A stretch of DNA of 64,000 bases from Hyposmocoma kahamanoa (lineage: Eukaryota; Arthropoda; Insecta; Lepidoptera; Cosmopterigidae), in contig NW_020653718.1 in the NCBI RefSeq assembly GCF_003589595.1, positions 4,820,746 through 4,884,745 of the forward strand, given 5' to 3'. Shown piece after piece: positions 25,948 through 38,100 of the stretch. Numbering within the stretch: position 1 is the first letter of the stretch; every line of letters starts with the position of its first letter. The translations under genes and the position numbers were made by a program. Under the pieces are notes generated by a model. That model had not been told where the DNA came from and did not search any database. It saw nothing but the letters and a program-made list of their open reading frames with translations.

Positions 25948-26750
25948 GTCAAAGTCAAAGTCAAAGGTTATTTATTCCATAGGTAAAATAAATTTACACT
26001 TGAAAACGTCACATTTAGCTACTGCTCGTTCACTACGCTGACCTCTCTGAAAAGAACGAGCAAGAAACTCCAGGGATTGCTCTTTTCAAATAAACTGAAA
26101 TGCTATGGAATACGCTTTCAATTTTGTGTGGATTCTGGAGCCATGTCGTCTTTCCATACATCTTTATCTAACACGTAGTCTTCAATTTTGTAATATGATT
26201 TTTCGATGAAAATATTTTTAATATAGTTTTTAAACTTAGGAAATGATAAACTTAATATATGCTCCGGAAGCTTATTGTAAAAACGTATACAGTTCCCCGT
26301 AAAAGAGTTGCTTACCTTGGTTAAACGAAATCGCGGTACCATGAGTTTGGGCTTAGCTCTAAGGTTAATATTATGGATATCTTCGTTCTTATTGAAATTA
26401 TGTATATTTTTACAGGCATATAAAATATTTGAGTAAATTTACTGTGATGCCTCGGTCATGATACCAGTCTCCTTAAACTTTTCTCTGAGAGATACCCGAG
26501 AGCCTAGACGGTACACAGAACGAATCGCTCGTTTTTACAATACAAATATGGTTTGAATATCTGCCGCTTTACCCCACATGAGAATCCCGTAGCACATTGT
26601 ACTATGGAAATAACTAAAGTAAACATGTGCGTACACATATGTAACGTAAATGTACCTACACTTTTCGTGTTTGGCTTTACTGCTGGACTATTTAGATTGC
26701 AATTGTCAGTTTTAGTAATAGGAAGTAAGTCAAACTTTGTCAAAGTTAAA
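25948..26750 (-). mobile_element. LINE 3' end (CR1-like family F2), copy 1
   Basis: The minus-strand frame 26,118-26,342 has FRLTKVSNSFTGNCIRFYNK, then KNYIKNIFIEKSYYKIEDYV and DKDVW, a recurrent LINE C-terminal tail. The 3' end at 25,948 carries a GTCAAA hexamer array (CTTTGA-type tail in sense), typical of CR1-like elements that end in short tandem repeats. The RT body to the right (to about 26,750) is degenerate. Confidence 0.75.
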
Positions 26751-28290
26751 ACTTAACTCACCGACTTCTTCTAAGTGTTTAGAAAATAATTATTTTAATT
26801 ATCCAAACACTTAAGTACAATGTTTGTAATCAAATTGCATGCAATTTTGTACGACAAGTAGAATTGTCCGAAATCACTCTGGCGGTGGTTGTTGTTTGTA
26901 AAGTAAGCTATCTCCTCTTACATAATACATTATAAAGAAGCGAATGCGATGAACGGCGAGAGACGGAGATTACCTTGTGCGAGTTTTGAAGAGTTAGGAC
27001 CAGTTGCGGAGAGAGTAGGTGTGCCTGTGGACTAAAATGACTGCTTGTTCCTTGCACCTACATTTCTCAGAATGGTCATTTCTGCATATAAACACATTTG
27101 GACTCGACTACAAGGGAGAGCTCGGCGAAGGTGGCGAGAGGGCGCCGGAGGAGACGACACGCCTCCGCGCAGTATGCAAACTAGTGGAGGGCGGGGCGCT
27201 AAAAAACGAACCGCCCGGCGCCGCGCCCCGCCGCGCCCCGCCGCGCCCCGCCGCGCCCCCCGCACCGTACCTGCGCAACGGAAATCCGATAAAAAGCACA
27301 CAATCTGTTCCGCGCGAGACGAAAAGTGAAACGGTGAAGGGTGACTCGCGCCGAGACAACAATGCGCGAAGGGTTGCATTGTGCGCGCGCGCACATCTCG
27401 CCCCGCACCCCGCACTCGCGCCGCAACAACCCTTCTGCACGTGCGCCCCCTGCAACGTGCACCCTGCCAGTTGTCGTTTCACTTTTACATTACAACGCCA
27501 TTTATTGTTGTTACATAGCAGACATTTCATGTTACGTAGCCAACTTAAACGCCAAGATCGTCTAACACATTCTCATGCCCGCTACACATATTGCGTCTAC
27601 GCGATAAAACTATTTTAACACGCCCTTATGATTATGACCCTTAATAAATATTATTTCAGTAGGTTTATTTTACTGTTCGTTCTGTTCTATTGTATTGAAT
27701 TTTAAATTGGAAAAAATTTCGATTACTTAGAAGCTAAAATCCATCGCGAACCTCATTACATTTGAAGTAGGGACCTCTGTTCTTTGACATCAGACGCCGA
27801 ATCGGTCAAAGACCGTAGGCCTTCGAAAGTAGATTTCTAAGTAGGTATATGTAAGTATGCTTACATGAAACCATAGATAAACTATAGGTTTTTGACATGT
27901 ACCAACGATAGTTTTGTGCATTTATGAGGATGTTTTGTAATTAACCGGCGAAAACCAACTCGGCATTTTCTTATTTGTCGAAATGTAAGAAACACACGCA
28001 GATAATTGAAAGAGTTGTTGGTGGCTTTATGTGGGTGCGTCGGTACTCGGTTCAGTGCAGCGGAGCGAGCTGGCCGGTCAACGTTTGCCATTTGCCGGTC
28101 ACCGGTCGCCGCCGGCGCGTTGTGCCGCGCTTTGAAGTCGCGTAACGATCCTATCGTGATGGGCATTTCTAGAGGTAAATAGAACCTCGAGGGTCTTGGT
28201 GTACTCACCCGTGATTTTCGAAACTCGCCAAATATCTTTCTAGTTTTCAAAAGTTGCTACAAGTAGATATAAGAAGTCACAATCATTTTT
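26751..28290. other. intronic stretch with a GC-rich island at 27.1-27.5 kb
   Basis: Holds a 10-bp GC repeat at 27,221-27,260 and several overlapping chance frames of up to 199 codons. No conserved protein features seen. Confidence 0.4.
27221..27260. repeat. 10-bp GC-rich tandem repeat
   Basis: ccgcgccccg repeated four times, the last unit slightly diverged. Confidence 0.8.
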
Positions 28291-28512
28291 AACCGACTTT
28301 AAAAAGGAGTAGGTTTTCAATTCGACTCTATATTTTTGTATGTACTATTTTACGCGATAACTCTAAATTTGTGAACCGGTTTTGATGGCTCTTGTTGAAA
28401 AGAGGGTACCTCAATATTGGTCTCATTTAAATTTGAAGAAAATATTCCATCTCTAAGGGTGGCAAACTAGGGGATGATTCCGGTTTCGCGCACTTTCCGG
28501 TAGCCAATTTCA
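28291..28512 (+). repeat. interspersed repeat family R4, copy 2
   Basis: Inverted relative to copy 1 at 12,034-12,275 and collinear with it. It begins aaccgacttt/aaaaaggag and ends in cgcgcactttccggta. Non-coding. Confidence 0.7.
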
Positions 28513-31500
28513 ATAGAACCTTGGCAGATACTTAGATGTAATTCCACGAATTTTTGACGTCAGTACTTTTTAATAAAAAAAGTGAAGTAATCTTTTTGCT
28601 TTTTGTCATAAATTATACGGTGGGACAAATAAGAGTAGGTATATCGCAGTGCTCGTTATTTTCAATGTGTACCAACCAACGTGCGGTGTACGCAAGCTGT
28701 ACATGCGGCAGTCAAAGTAGCCACAAGCGTAGGTACTCTTCAAAAACTTACCCTGAATTTTTTTGTCACTGTTTATATATGTATATAAACAATGACAATG
28801 CCAATATAATAATTTTATATTCTATTTGAGGCTGAATCTTTGATTTAGATAACTACCTTAATTGTTATTGCAAAACTGAAGCCCGATAAAAATAAAAACG
28901 GGTTCTGTTATGAATACTGACAGTATCATGGCGTACAAGTACATATGAAATGAAAAATTTGTTTAAAAATTACTATTTTAATCAAAATATTTTTAGTCTG
29001 TAGAATCATAATATTTATTTGTATATTGACAACGTAATGAATATAATTAGTGGTGTCAGACATACTGATATTAGTTAAGAACTTTATAAATTGTATATAA
29101 TTCTTATGTTCCTTATACTCATTTACTTATTTAGTTCGTATGCCTTACGGCGCAGCATAGAGGGTCCCCACAAGTTTATATGTATTTCAATGTATCGACT
29201 GTAGCCTGTTGACGAATAAATATATTTGAATTTGACGTTGAGCGCCGTTGCCAACAAACGGTTTTACCATTAAATTGGGGTTTGGAATTCGCTGATAGCG
29301 GTGCATTTAGGCTTGGCTTGTTGCTCATGAGACGCGAAGTGCAGATTACGACATTCAGCGACTATTTAACATAATCCACGTGGTAACAGCAAATAGAGAA
29401 TTGCTATGATGACCATTACGTAGTCGACAATCGTTTAATAATACATTTCGGGCTGGCACTTGGCAAAAGAGACTACGGAATCCCGATAAAATAAGTTGCT
29501 ACAGGATGACAAAATAATACCTGCATTTGATTTCAGTTCTCTTGAAGGTGCGGCAATTGCGTACATTTTATACTTCAGCCACTTAACATATTGACCTAAC
29601 TGAATAGCAAACAGTGGAATGACAAAACAACAAACGAGACAAACACTAAAAACTACTACACCTACATCGAGCGGTGTAACCCTACACCGCTTACAAGGCT
29701 GAACCTATGATAGACACGATGGCAATGGGAGAAGCCGCCGTTCTTCGGTATTCGCCATTTTTTCAAATATTTTATCGGTGCCATGTCAATGTGCGGGAAT
29801 TGGACTCGTGGTAGGTATCCTTTGCAATCCAAAACTACATCGCCCAAACCCACGTCCATTGAGACGTACGAAGCCTGAGATTCTCCAACTACCTACTTCT
29901 GTATGTTTTTGATGTTATCGCGCGAGTCGAATTCGAATCGGACGCTTCTAACGTGGTCGTTGAACCATTTTTAGATTTCTCGTCCCGCAGCAGAGAACAT
30001 ACGAGCTAGAACTGCCAGCGGCGCTCATACATATTTAATGTACGGTGACGATTGGATGCGGCCGTTAGATGTGATTAAAGCAATTTATAATATTTATTCG
30101 GGCGGCATAAACGCTCCTGCGCAGCGCAGCGCCCGCATGCGCTGCAGCGGCACGCGCCCGCGATTGTTAAATTAAATAGAGTCAACTGCCGCCAAAGGGT
30201 TGCGTCGCGTGCCACCCCCGCCCTTGCTGCAGCGCCTGGCGACGCGCCCCCCGCGCCCCCGTGCCCCCGCGCCGTGCCGGCAAAGCAGCTGCGCTGAACC
30301 GTGTCGCACTATGCGCTACTTTTTTTCGCGGGCGATCCTGCCGTCCTGATGTCAAACAATAATTACTGCAATATCTTCGCCATGACTTCCTATTTAACAA
30401 TTACAATCTACGATGTGCGAATACAAATCCAAAGTGGTACAAAAGCAAATAAAATTACGTACATGAAACTTCACCGTGCAATATTCCCTTCAGTGGCATT
30501 TCCAATTGCGGAACAATCGTGAACATGTTTGCGTTGTTGTACCTTTTGCGACTCGTAATGTAAACAGTTATTTTGATTTCAATCAACAACGGGGTGGGCG
30601 TATTTGCTCGCAATATTGGCACTCCCTGGGCTGCGCCGCCGCCGCCGTCGGCCAGCCGTGAGGCTCACTGCACCGTCTTATTTCGGATCAAGGGCATTTC
30701 AAAATCGTCCGTCATTGAAACGCCCCACACGTACTTACATCATCGTGAATGTTACTCACCACCGCTACAGCCAGTCGAACTGAATATCGAATAAACATTG
30801 TTGTATGCTTTCCAGGGTGGCTTCTTTGAGAGTGCTCACACTCAAGCTAAACACATTGTTTATGGGTAATACTTATTTGTTTTTTTTTAATGTGACTCCA
30901 CTCATCATCACACAAACACTTTCTGTGTTATAACTTTCAGAAATACAAAAACGATACACTATGCGGTTTATATTATTACCTGTATTCATTTCATTTACAA
31001 AAACTTTTTGTTTCATCCGTAATCAATAATCATATTATTTTACATAGTGCCACAGGGAAAAATAAAATAAAGTTATAAATATATTTAAAGGATCAGTCGC
31101 TTGAGACAAGTTTTTCCACTAATGTACAATTCATTTGTGCATAACCATCGCGCGTTTGTGTCGGCGTAGCCGTTTTTTATGTTGCAACGTGTCATATTAT
31201 TGAATCGTCGGTCAAATTGCTGTACGTCACGAATAATTACGAAGTTTTAAATATTTCAAAAAATTCAGAAGTCCTTATGTAGGTACGCGTATCAAGAAGC
31301 AGTTGTGATCCTGATTAGAACGTACAGGTCCGAGTGCGTCTCGTGCGCGTGTCCGGCGCCCCTCGCGCGTCGTGTTGTGATGCCATTAATCATGCGTTTT
31401 AAATTAAACGCGCGGGCGCGAATGCTGCGCGCATAAATCACGCGCCGCGTGTGACAACCCCTTCTCCTGCGTTGCAACTTAGCTTTTTAGCCATTTACAT

Positions 31501-32974
31501 ATGCAAAGGGCTTACCCTTTTGCCGTTGCGCCGCCAGCGACCAATCGTGGCGCGCCAAATCTACATGTCATTTACATACGGCGCCGCTACACGCCCCGCG
31601 CCCGTTAGACGCAGTGTATCTCTGCTTGTATTTGTTTAAGTAGGTAATGGTAATATTTAATATTTACAATATTTAATGATTACTTGACGGCATAATCAAG
31701 ATTATGGTAAAATAAAAATACAACTGGTGAAGCCTTTGATGGCACCTTTGTTTATGATTGCAAATTCCACCGCAGAGTACAATCGGGGATTACGGATGTG
31801 AGTTTGTTAACAAGTTAAAATGAAAGATTTCGCTTATTTTTCTTCAATAAAAAGTAAAGTAAGCATTTGGGGTCATGGATGTTCGGAATACAGTGGCAAG
31901 CTACGAGTAATTCCTGTGCTTCCGTTTCGACATCATCAAATGCGCTGAGCGCCCGAGCGAGACGCGGCGATCACTGCTTGCAGTTAGTGCATGCATTAAG
32001 TCTGATGGAAGCCTAAGCCCTTTGTCGGTGGCGCGACGCGGGGTGCGGGGAGCGGGCAGGCGATTAGTTGAAGACGCATTAACGCGCGATCGCGACAACA
32101 GCGCCTCGCCGCCCCCGCGCCCCCGCTCCCGGCCACCCGCCGCCGCCTGCAGCTGCTATTGATTGTCGCGGCCGTTACATGCCACCAGAGGAACATTTGA
32201 TGCTGGCATCAATGACGAAACGTCATCCACGTTGCTGGACAGTTCCAAAAACATAACCGTGAGGAATAAACGGAGCGATCGAACAAAGATAATTTATGTA
32301 GAGTCCAAATGCAAAATGATAATAGCAGCGCGGCGTACGGGTCGCGACCCCCGCTCTACCGCGGCTATGTGCCGGCTAAAGGGATTAGTGCTACCCTTTT
32401 GCCCGCGCCCCGCGCCCCGCGCCCCGCGCCCTCTACCGCTGTCCCGGCCCGTGTCGCCAATTGAAAATGCAAATATGTACTCACCCCTCCCTCGCCCCCA
32501 CTCGTCCTCCGTGATCTCACTTCGTCATTACATTACGCTTGATAGTGTTTATGAGTCTTCACACTATTGAAAATTTGAGTGAAAGAATTGAAATCGGCAT
32601 TTGGCAGATTTCCATGTTTCCATATTCTTATTACGCGGTCCCAACAGTTTGCATTTTATGGTAAAATACAGGTAATATTTTTTTTTATTAAACTGCCGTT
32701 TTTTACAAATTCATACCAAACACCCACATAAACTCTGCCTACTCCATTGAAAAACAGGTGTGTTAAATTGAGTATTGCAATCCTCATACATAAACGCAAC
32801 ATTAAAACGGAGAATAATATTGTAATAAACTGGGTGTCGAACGGTCGTCGTCACAAATTCAACAATTCATTTACGGAACTCGTAAACGTTCCTACAAGCA
32901 CGTACGGGTGCGATTCCTGTCGTAATCGAAATTCGTCCTTCACGAGGTTTAAAACGAATAATAATAATAACGGA
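28513..32974. other. intronic stretch, GC-rich islands, no gene
   Basis: GC-rich islands occur at about 30,100-30,300, 31,320-31,620 and 32,030-32,510. The last contains a 7-bp GC tandem (about 32,405-32,430) and an ATGCAAAT octamer at 32,467-32,474. A segment near 29,130-29,235, ending in aataaatatatttgaatttgac, resembles a LINE 3' end but has no coding support. Confidence 0.4.
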
Positions 32975-33178
32975 CACATTCAACTAATAATAATAATAAC
33001 GCCTCGCACTGGGGAAACCCTGTGTCGCGGGTGCCATTTTACACATACATAGATAACCACAAATTACACCCAATAAATGTAGGCCATACAAATATTTCTC
33101 CCAGCCCGGGTATCGTACCCGGGACCTCTGCAAGCCAGGCCAGCACGATAACCGTGCGGCCACGGAGGCGGTTAACTA
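32975..33178 (-). mobile_element. tRNA-derived SINE
   Basis: Read on the minus strand, the head near 33,178 shows tggccgcacggttatcgtg (A-box-like). About 40 bases later comes cccgggtacgatacccgggc (degenerate B box). An unrelated body follows, and a TTA-repeat tail lies near 32,975-33,000. This is the layout of tRNA-derived SINEs rather than a working tRNA gene; there is no acceptor stem or cloverleaf. Confidence 0.6.
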
Positions 33179-33292
33179 AAATTATCGTGAAACAAAAACT
33201 TTAAACAAAATACAGATCGTACGTGAACTATGCGAATAAAACAAATCTACGATAGTGATCCTTTAATATTTTTCAAATTGATTCTGCTGACA

Positions 33293-33328
33293 GCAACAAC
33301 AACAACAATAATAATAATAATAATAATA
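33293..33328. repeat. AAC/AAT trinucleotide microsatellite
   Basis: (AAC)n passes into (AAT)n, with further AAT-rich sequence to about 33,375. Confidence 0.9.
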
Positions 33329-33879
33329 GTTTAAAATAAATACGAAAATAATAATAATAACAATAATAACAAAATAAAATGACATAATATTAAACAAATG
33401 TTTACTTACAAAGAGCAAGCCATCGAGTTTCTTCCTCTTTCTTCGCAGGCGAATCTGGCTTCCGAATGAGTGGTAAGGTTTTATGAAATTGACGTTTTCA
33501 CGTGTAATTTGCTTATTTATACAATAAAAATACTATAGGTAAGTTTTGTCTTTAAGCGGAATCGAGCTACGGCGTAGCACTTACCTACAACGCCCACACA
33601 CGGAGTTACACAGGGTTCGAAATCAGGAAGATATTGATTTTCTTCGATATTTATCACGATATTTATCCGATAATTAGCCAATTTCTAGCTTTGTCTCTTT
33701 AATTTTTCACTACAAATGAGGAACTGTCAGAAAAGTAAATAAAACGATAAAAGAAAACGATTTGGCACGTGGCTTTTTGAGATTGAGCCACGACATTGCT
33801 AGCGAAAGCAGTTTGTTGTTCCAATTAATTTTAAGAATATCAAGATTGGTGTTCCTAAAGATAATTGGAACGGTTATAT

Positions 33880-34790
33880 TAATGAAAACTATTGTCGTCC
33901 ATATTGTGAAGAACAAGACGGGTGATGTCTGTAGCATTAGCGACTATAGATCTCTATCTCTCTGGCTGCTATAGTAGGAAAAGTACTGGACAGTCTGCTT
34001 GACAAGCAATTAAGGAAGCACTTGAAATTGCATGACGATCAATTTCGGTTCCGACCTGCGGGTTCGACAGAAGCTGGTATCCTTTGCTCCAAGCACACTG
34101 TCCAGTATTAGAACTTCTGCTTATACTTGCTACCACGACCCGTCTAAAGCTTTCGATCTTGTGTTATATGGTAAGGTTGTGGAGTAAGCTAAAGGAAGAA
34201 ATTATTGGTGTAATAAGCAGTTTAACTACTTTCGACGGGCGGTCCCGACGTCGGGCATGTACGGATTGGAGTGCGCCGCGACGCGAGGAGGGTTGAGTTC
34301 GCCGAGTCTCCCAACCTGTGCATGAGTCGTTTAATTGTTGAACTCTACAACACAGAATCGAATGCTCGCTAGACGGAAAAATTGTGAACAATATCAGTTA
34401 TGCGGATGGTACGGTGTTGTTCAGTCCTTCGATAAGTGCACTATGTAAACTAATTGCAATATATGAGCGCTATGCTCAGACCCATTGACCCATGGCCTAC
34501 TGTACAATGCGACCAAGAACAAGTTGCTTGTGTTCAAAGCGGGTAGCAAATGCTTTCATTACGTCCCAGAAGTTAAGCGATGTGGCACTCCTTTTAATAG
34601 GGTCATTAAATCTAAGTACTGGGTCACTGAGAAAAATACAAAGAAAACGTAGTCGTGGCAGAAAAGAAAACCTCGTGCCCGAAGATTACGAGAGACTGGT
34701 TCCACCTTAGCACACGTTCTCTCTTTCGTGCGACAGCTTCAAAAATGAGAATTGCCATGATGGTCGCCAATCTTTGTAGAGGAGCGGCAC
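33880..34790 (+). pseudogene. degenerate LINE reverse transcriptase
   Basis: Split among frames on the plus strand: KNKTGDVCSISDYRSLSL near 33,910, KVLDSLLDKQLRKHLKLHDD then FRFRPAGSTEAGILC near 33,980-34,090, and SYADGTVLFSPSISALC near 34,396. The palm motif reads YADG rather than YADD. A large central block is lost between the N-terminal motifs and YADG. The 3' end near 34,790 has an AAG repeat (aagaagaagaag), a typical LINE tail. Dead copy. Confidence 0.7.
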
Positions 34791-34799
34791 ACTAAGAAG

Positions 34800-36997
34800 A
34801 AGAAGTGTTCAACTATGAACACCATGTGTTTAACAACAAAATGCAAGATCGTCACATACATTTAAACTGTCACAAGAAATGGCCTCATCATCAGGCAACA
34901 AGTGCAACATAGTGACATAATTCACTATTTAACAGAAAAGCTTCGTCGGCAACCAACACATATAGCACACTAAGAAAAACCTATCATTATGTATTAGTCA
35001 TAAAAATTGTATAAATAGTAATAATATTTGTAGATTACTCAGTTATCCACTACCATCTGATTTTAACTCATCAAACTCATCATCCTGCTTAGTACTACCC
35101 GCTACTCCTCTCACTGTGGCCAAGACACATTTAGCCATCAATAGATCGCCTTGTGAGTCTGCTTGACCAGCAGTGAGAATACCATTCCAGTACACATTGC
35201 AGGACGTGTACTTCCTTATCTCCTTCCAACCTTCCGTTTGTCACCTTAGGTCTTATGGTGACAGACTTCCCGTTCATATCTTGCATATATATTTCTCCGT
35301 CTATATATTTATGGTTAGGTTAGGCTACACAGCGTTAGGTTGTAGGGCTACACTATTAGATAAATTCATTGGATCGACACTTGAGGTCTCACCGTTAGGG
35401 TTAATAGGGTAATTTATATTTTTATCTTAACTTTACCATAATCTCATGCACAGCAGGCGCTTGGTATTTGCTGCATACAACAGCACACACGACATTGTCA
35501 GACAAGAACTACCACCACACTAGTACCTAACCGCACGCTGTTCAAAAAGTATTCCTTTGTTTGATACTAACCAATATGGATGAATAATCTGAAATGAAGT
35601 ATTTGAAAACTTTTTAATTTTGTAATAGGTAATGAAGGTGTTTTTATCAAGACAATTATTGTAATAATAAATAAAAATGGTCAATGATAATTATCATTTC
35701 GAACTTTATGCTCTGAATGACTGATTGCTACTTACTTTACGGAACTAAAAATATCGTGCAACCTCTATCTGCTTTCGTTTCGGGCTTTCTCAACATAACC
35801 ATGTTGTAAGTGAAATAGAAAATTACAGAGAAACAATTTCTCTTCACCGGGTTATTGACCAAACGCGAAAGGAAATTGGATCCTTATTTGAATTTGATCT
35901 TTCGCTCGCTGAGCTCGAGCGGAGCGCTGAGAGGGCTCCGAGCGGGACCGACTAATAAAATTCATGGAATACGAAATCGCCGCGCAAATAAGTGTACTTT
36001 TGTCGGGGTTAAAAGGAACGGAGCTATAAAGCGGCGAATCACTTATTCAAAGTAGCAATACTCGGGCCCGGCGCCTAAACAAACATCTTACGTAAACGCA
36101 TTGGCCGATAGCAATGCATGAGCTGGCGGCGAACGCCGTCCGAGCGCCGGACACGGTCCGGGAGGAATTGTAGTTCGGTCGGGCGCTATTTGCGCGCGAT
36201 TACCATCACAAAGCGACCAGCGCCGCGTCCGCCCGCAGGGCTGCTTACTATTCCATCTTATACCAATACCGCGTCAATCAGCTATTTCAACTTTGATGTG
36301 TTTGCAGCTCAGCCGGGCTTGAGGCTCTCGGTGCTGAGCTAGTAATACGGGACTTTTATAGTAAAAATGTCACCTACGTTTAAATCTAGTGTTTCTTTAT
36401 GTATCTAGATATCTTATCGTGATTCTGGAGAGTTCATATTTATGATGTTCGACCTTTTGATCTCTGTTAGCTTATTTTAACACGACAATGTCGGCACCAG
36501 CCGCGTCTGGGTACATCGGGGGTGAAGCAGTGTCCTGGAGTGGAGTGTGGAGGGCGAGAGCGGCAACGGTTCGCGCACGTTGCAACCGAATTTTACACAT
36601 TTTTTTTAATTTGAACCCGATATCGGAATTCGCGCGTCGAACTCGACGCTCCCCTTTCCCAAAAAACCTAAACAGCTTTTAACGCGCATCGTACGTCAGA
36701 CGAACGGCGAAAGCGAAAAAAATCTCCGCAGGTAATCGAAATAATGGCGAAGCCGCGCTTAAAAAAATTCACCAGGGGCGGAAAAGAAACGGATTCGGAC
36801 AAAAAAGTTAAAAATGTTTAATTCGAGGGTCGGGGGTGGGGTGCGGGGGGCGCACGGTGCCGGGGCGCGGCACTAACTCGCCCGCAGTCAGAAGCCGCGC
36901 GTCGATCGCGTCGCACACTCACGACCGGGACACCACCACTGCCCACCTGGTTCTCCACGTTATACCCTCGGCCACTGCTACTGCTTCATTTCTCGCG
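34800..36997. other. intronic stretch leading to a GC-rich putative promoter
   Basis: No recognised gene. From about 36,490, and especially 36,820-37,045, the DNA is GC-rich. It directly precedes the candidate first exon at 36,998 and may hold its promoter and 5' UTR. Confidence 0.4.
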
Positions 36998-37046
36998 ATG
37001 GTGTTGTCGTGCGCCCGCGCCGGTGCGCGCTCCTACTGCTCTTACC
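36998..37046 (+). CDS. nub: candidate alternative first coding exon (MVLSCARAG...)
   Basis: The ATG at 36,998 opens a 49-nt segment encoding MVLSCARAGARSYCSY plus one base (C), ended by the consensus donor GTGAGT at 37,047. Phase 1 matches the acceptor at 40,495 (C+AA = Gln), giving ...YCSYQESGELIK. It lies in a GC-rich island 3.4 kb upstream of the next exon. An in-frame open stretch extends upstream of the ATG without a better start. It is supported by phase and splice site, not by protein similarity. Confidence 0.55.
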
Positions 37047-37780
37047 GTGAGTACTGACGACAATCTCTAATATATCTAATAGTAGCATTTAATCTTACAA
37101 AATCTCAGGAATGGTCTCAAGATTACCGTGAGCAAGCTCTCGTGCAGTATATTAGAAAAAAAACAGTGTTTAAGAAAGTCTACAGACAAGAGTTATTTAT
37201 TTGTCACAATGTGCTACGACGTAGCATCAGCGCCGTTTTTTCGCTCGTAGCGCCGAGACATTCGCTTTTTTGTGTGCTTCACCTTCATTCCTTTCATTCT
37301 TCAATATGTGCCCAACCAAATTATCAGATTTTTTAAATTATTATTAACTAAATCTGCTCCAGAGCACAGAATGTCCTTCGACCTTCAGGGTTCTTATAAT
37401 TATAAAGAATTGCTCCTTTTTCCTTGCACTTAGTTTAAGTTTCTAACTTAACTGGCACATAATTGGTTGCTTATTTGGGATCAATTTTGGCATGTCCATT
37501 GACAGGTAGGTACGTAGGTACCCCAGGTGGTAGATATCTTCAAAATTGTGTAAACTATTTAAAAAGTGGAATTCACTGGAACATGTTCCCCATATTTTTG
37601 TTCGCTGTCGCTCATACGAGTACATACCAATATAGAGATGTAACATTCGCACATAAGTTCGACACGTGAGTGTATGCGTAGCACGTAGTGGACCACGCGT
37701 CACACTTGTTTATTTAGTAATTGTTCTTTTGAATTCTATTTGAATTCGATTCGTCCTCTTCGTTCTGAGAATCTCCACCG
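37047..37780. other. intronic stretch, nothing recognised
   Basis: AT-rich sequence following the donor at 37,047. Confidence 0.4.
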
Positions 37781-38100
37781 ATTTTTTTTTTATAATATCA
37801 ATCGACAGGACGAACAAGTGATGCGCCTGGTGGTAAGCTACACGCCTGTGCATTACAGTTGTAGTGCCACTCAGAGCTTTTTAAATCGCAAAGATCTGAG
37901 GGGCACTGCCACTGCGCCCTTCACTCTGAGACAAAAGTTGACAAGTCCCACGTGCCTGTAATTCCACCAGTACCCTTACCATTCCAGACCGAAACGCAGT
38001 AACGCTCACATTACTGCTTGTCGCCAGAAATAGGTAAAGTGGCAGGCAGGACTTCGTTGGACGAACTCTTACACAAGGAGTTCTACTGCTACTACAATAA
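37781..38100 (+). repeat. interspersed repeat family R3, full copy
   Basis: Starts with a T-tract and tataatatca, and contains gcgcctggtggtaagcta and ggggcactgccactgcgcc. It ends in aaggagttctactgctac. The left two thirds recur at 40,708-40,927 and the right third at 42,402-42,503. Non-coding, probably a SINE or MITE; class undetermined. Confidence 0.7.

Noticed and set aside
27019..27618. 199-codon plus-strand frame and overlapping frames on both strands
   Set aside because: GC-rich low-complexity composition (Pro/Arg/Ala), open frames in several phases at once, no conserved motif, no splice context.
33060..33178. Possible functional tRNA gene on the minus strand
   Set aside because: Both boxes are degenerate (gggtacgatacc), no acceptor stem, and the sequence continues into a SINE-like body and TTA tail.
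35310..35412. TTAGG-like motifs (ggttaggttagg, gttagggttaataggg) resembling insect telomeric repeat
   Set aside because: Only two perfect units; too short and impure for an interstitial telomeric array.
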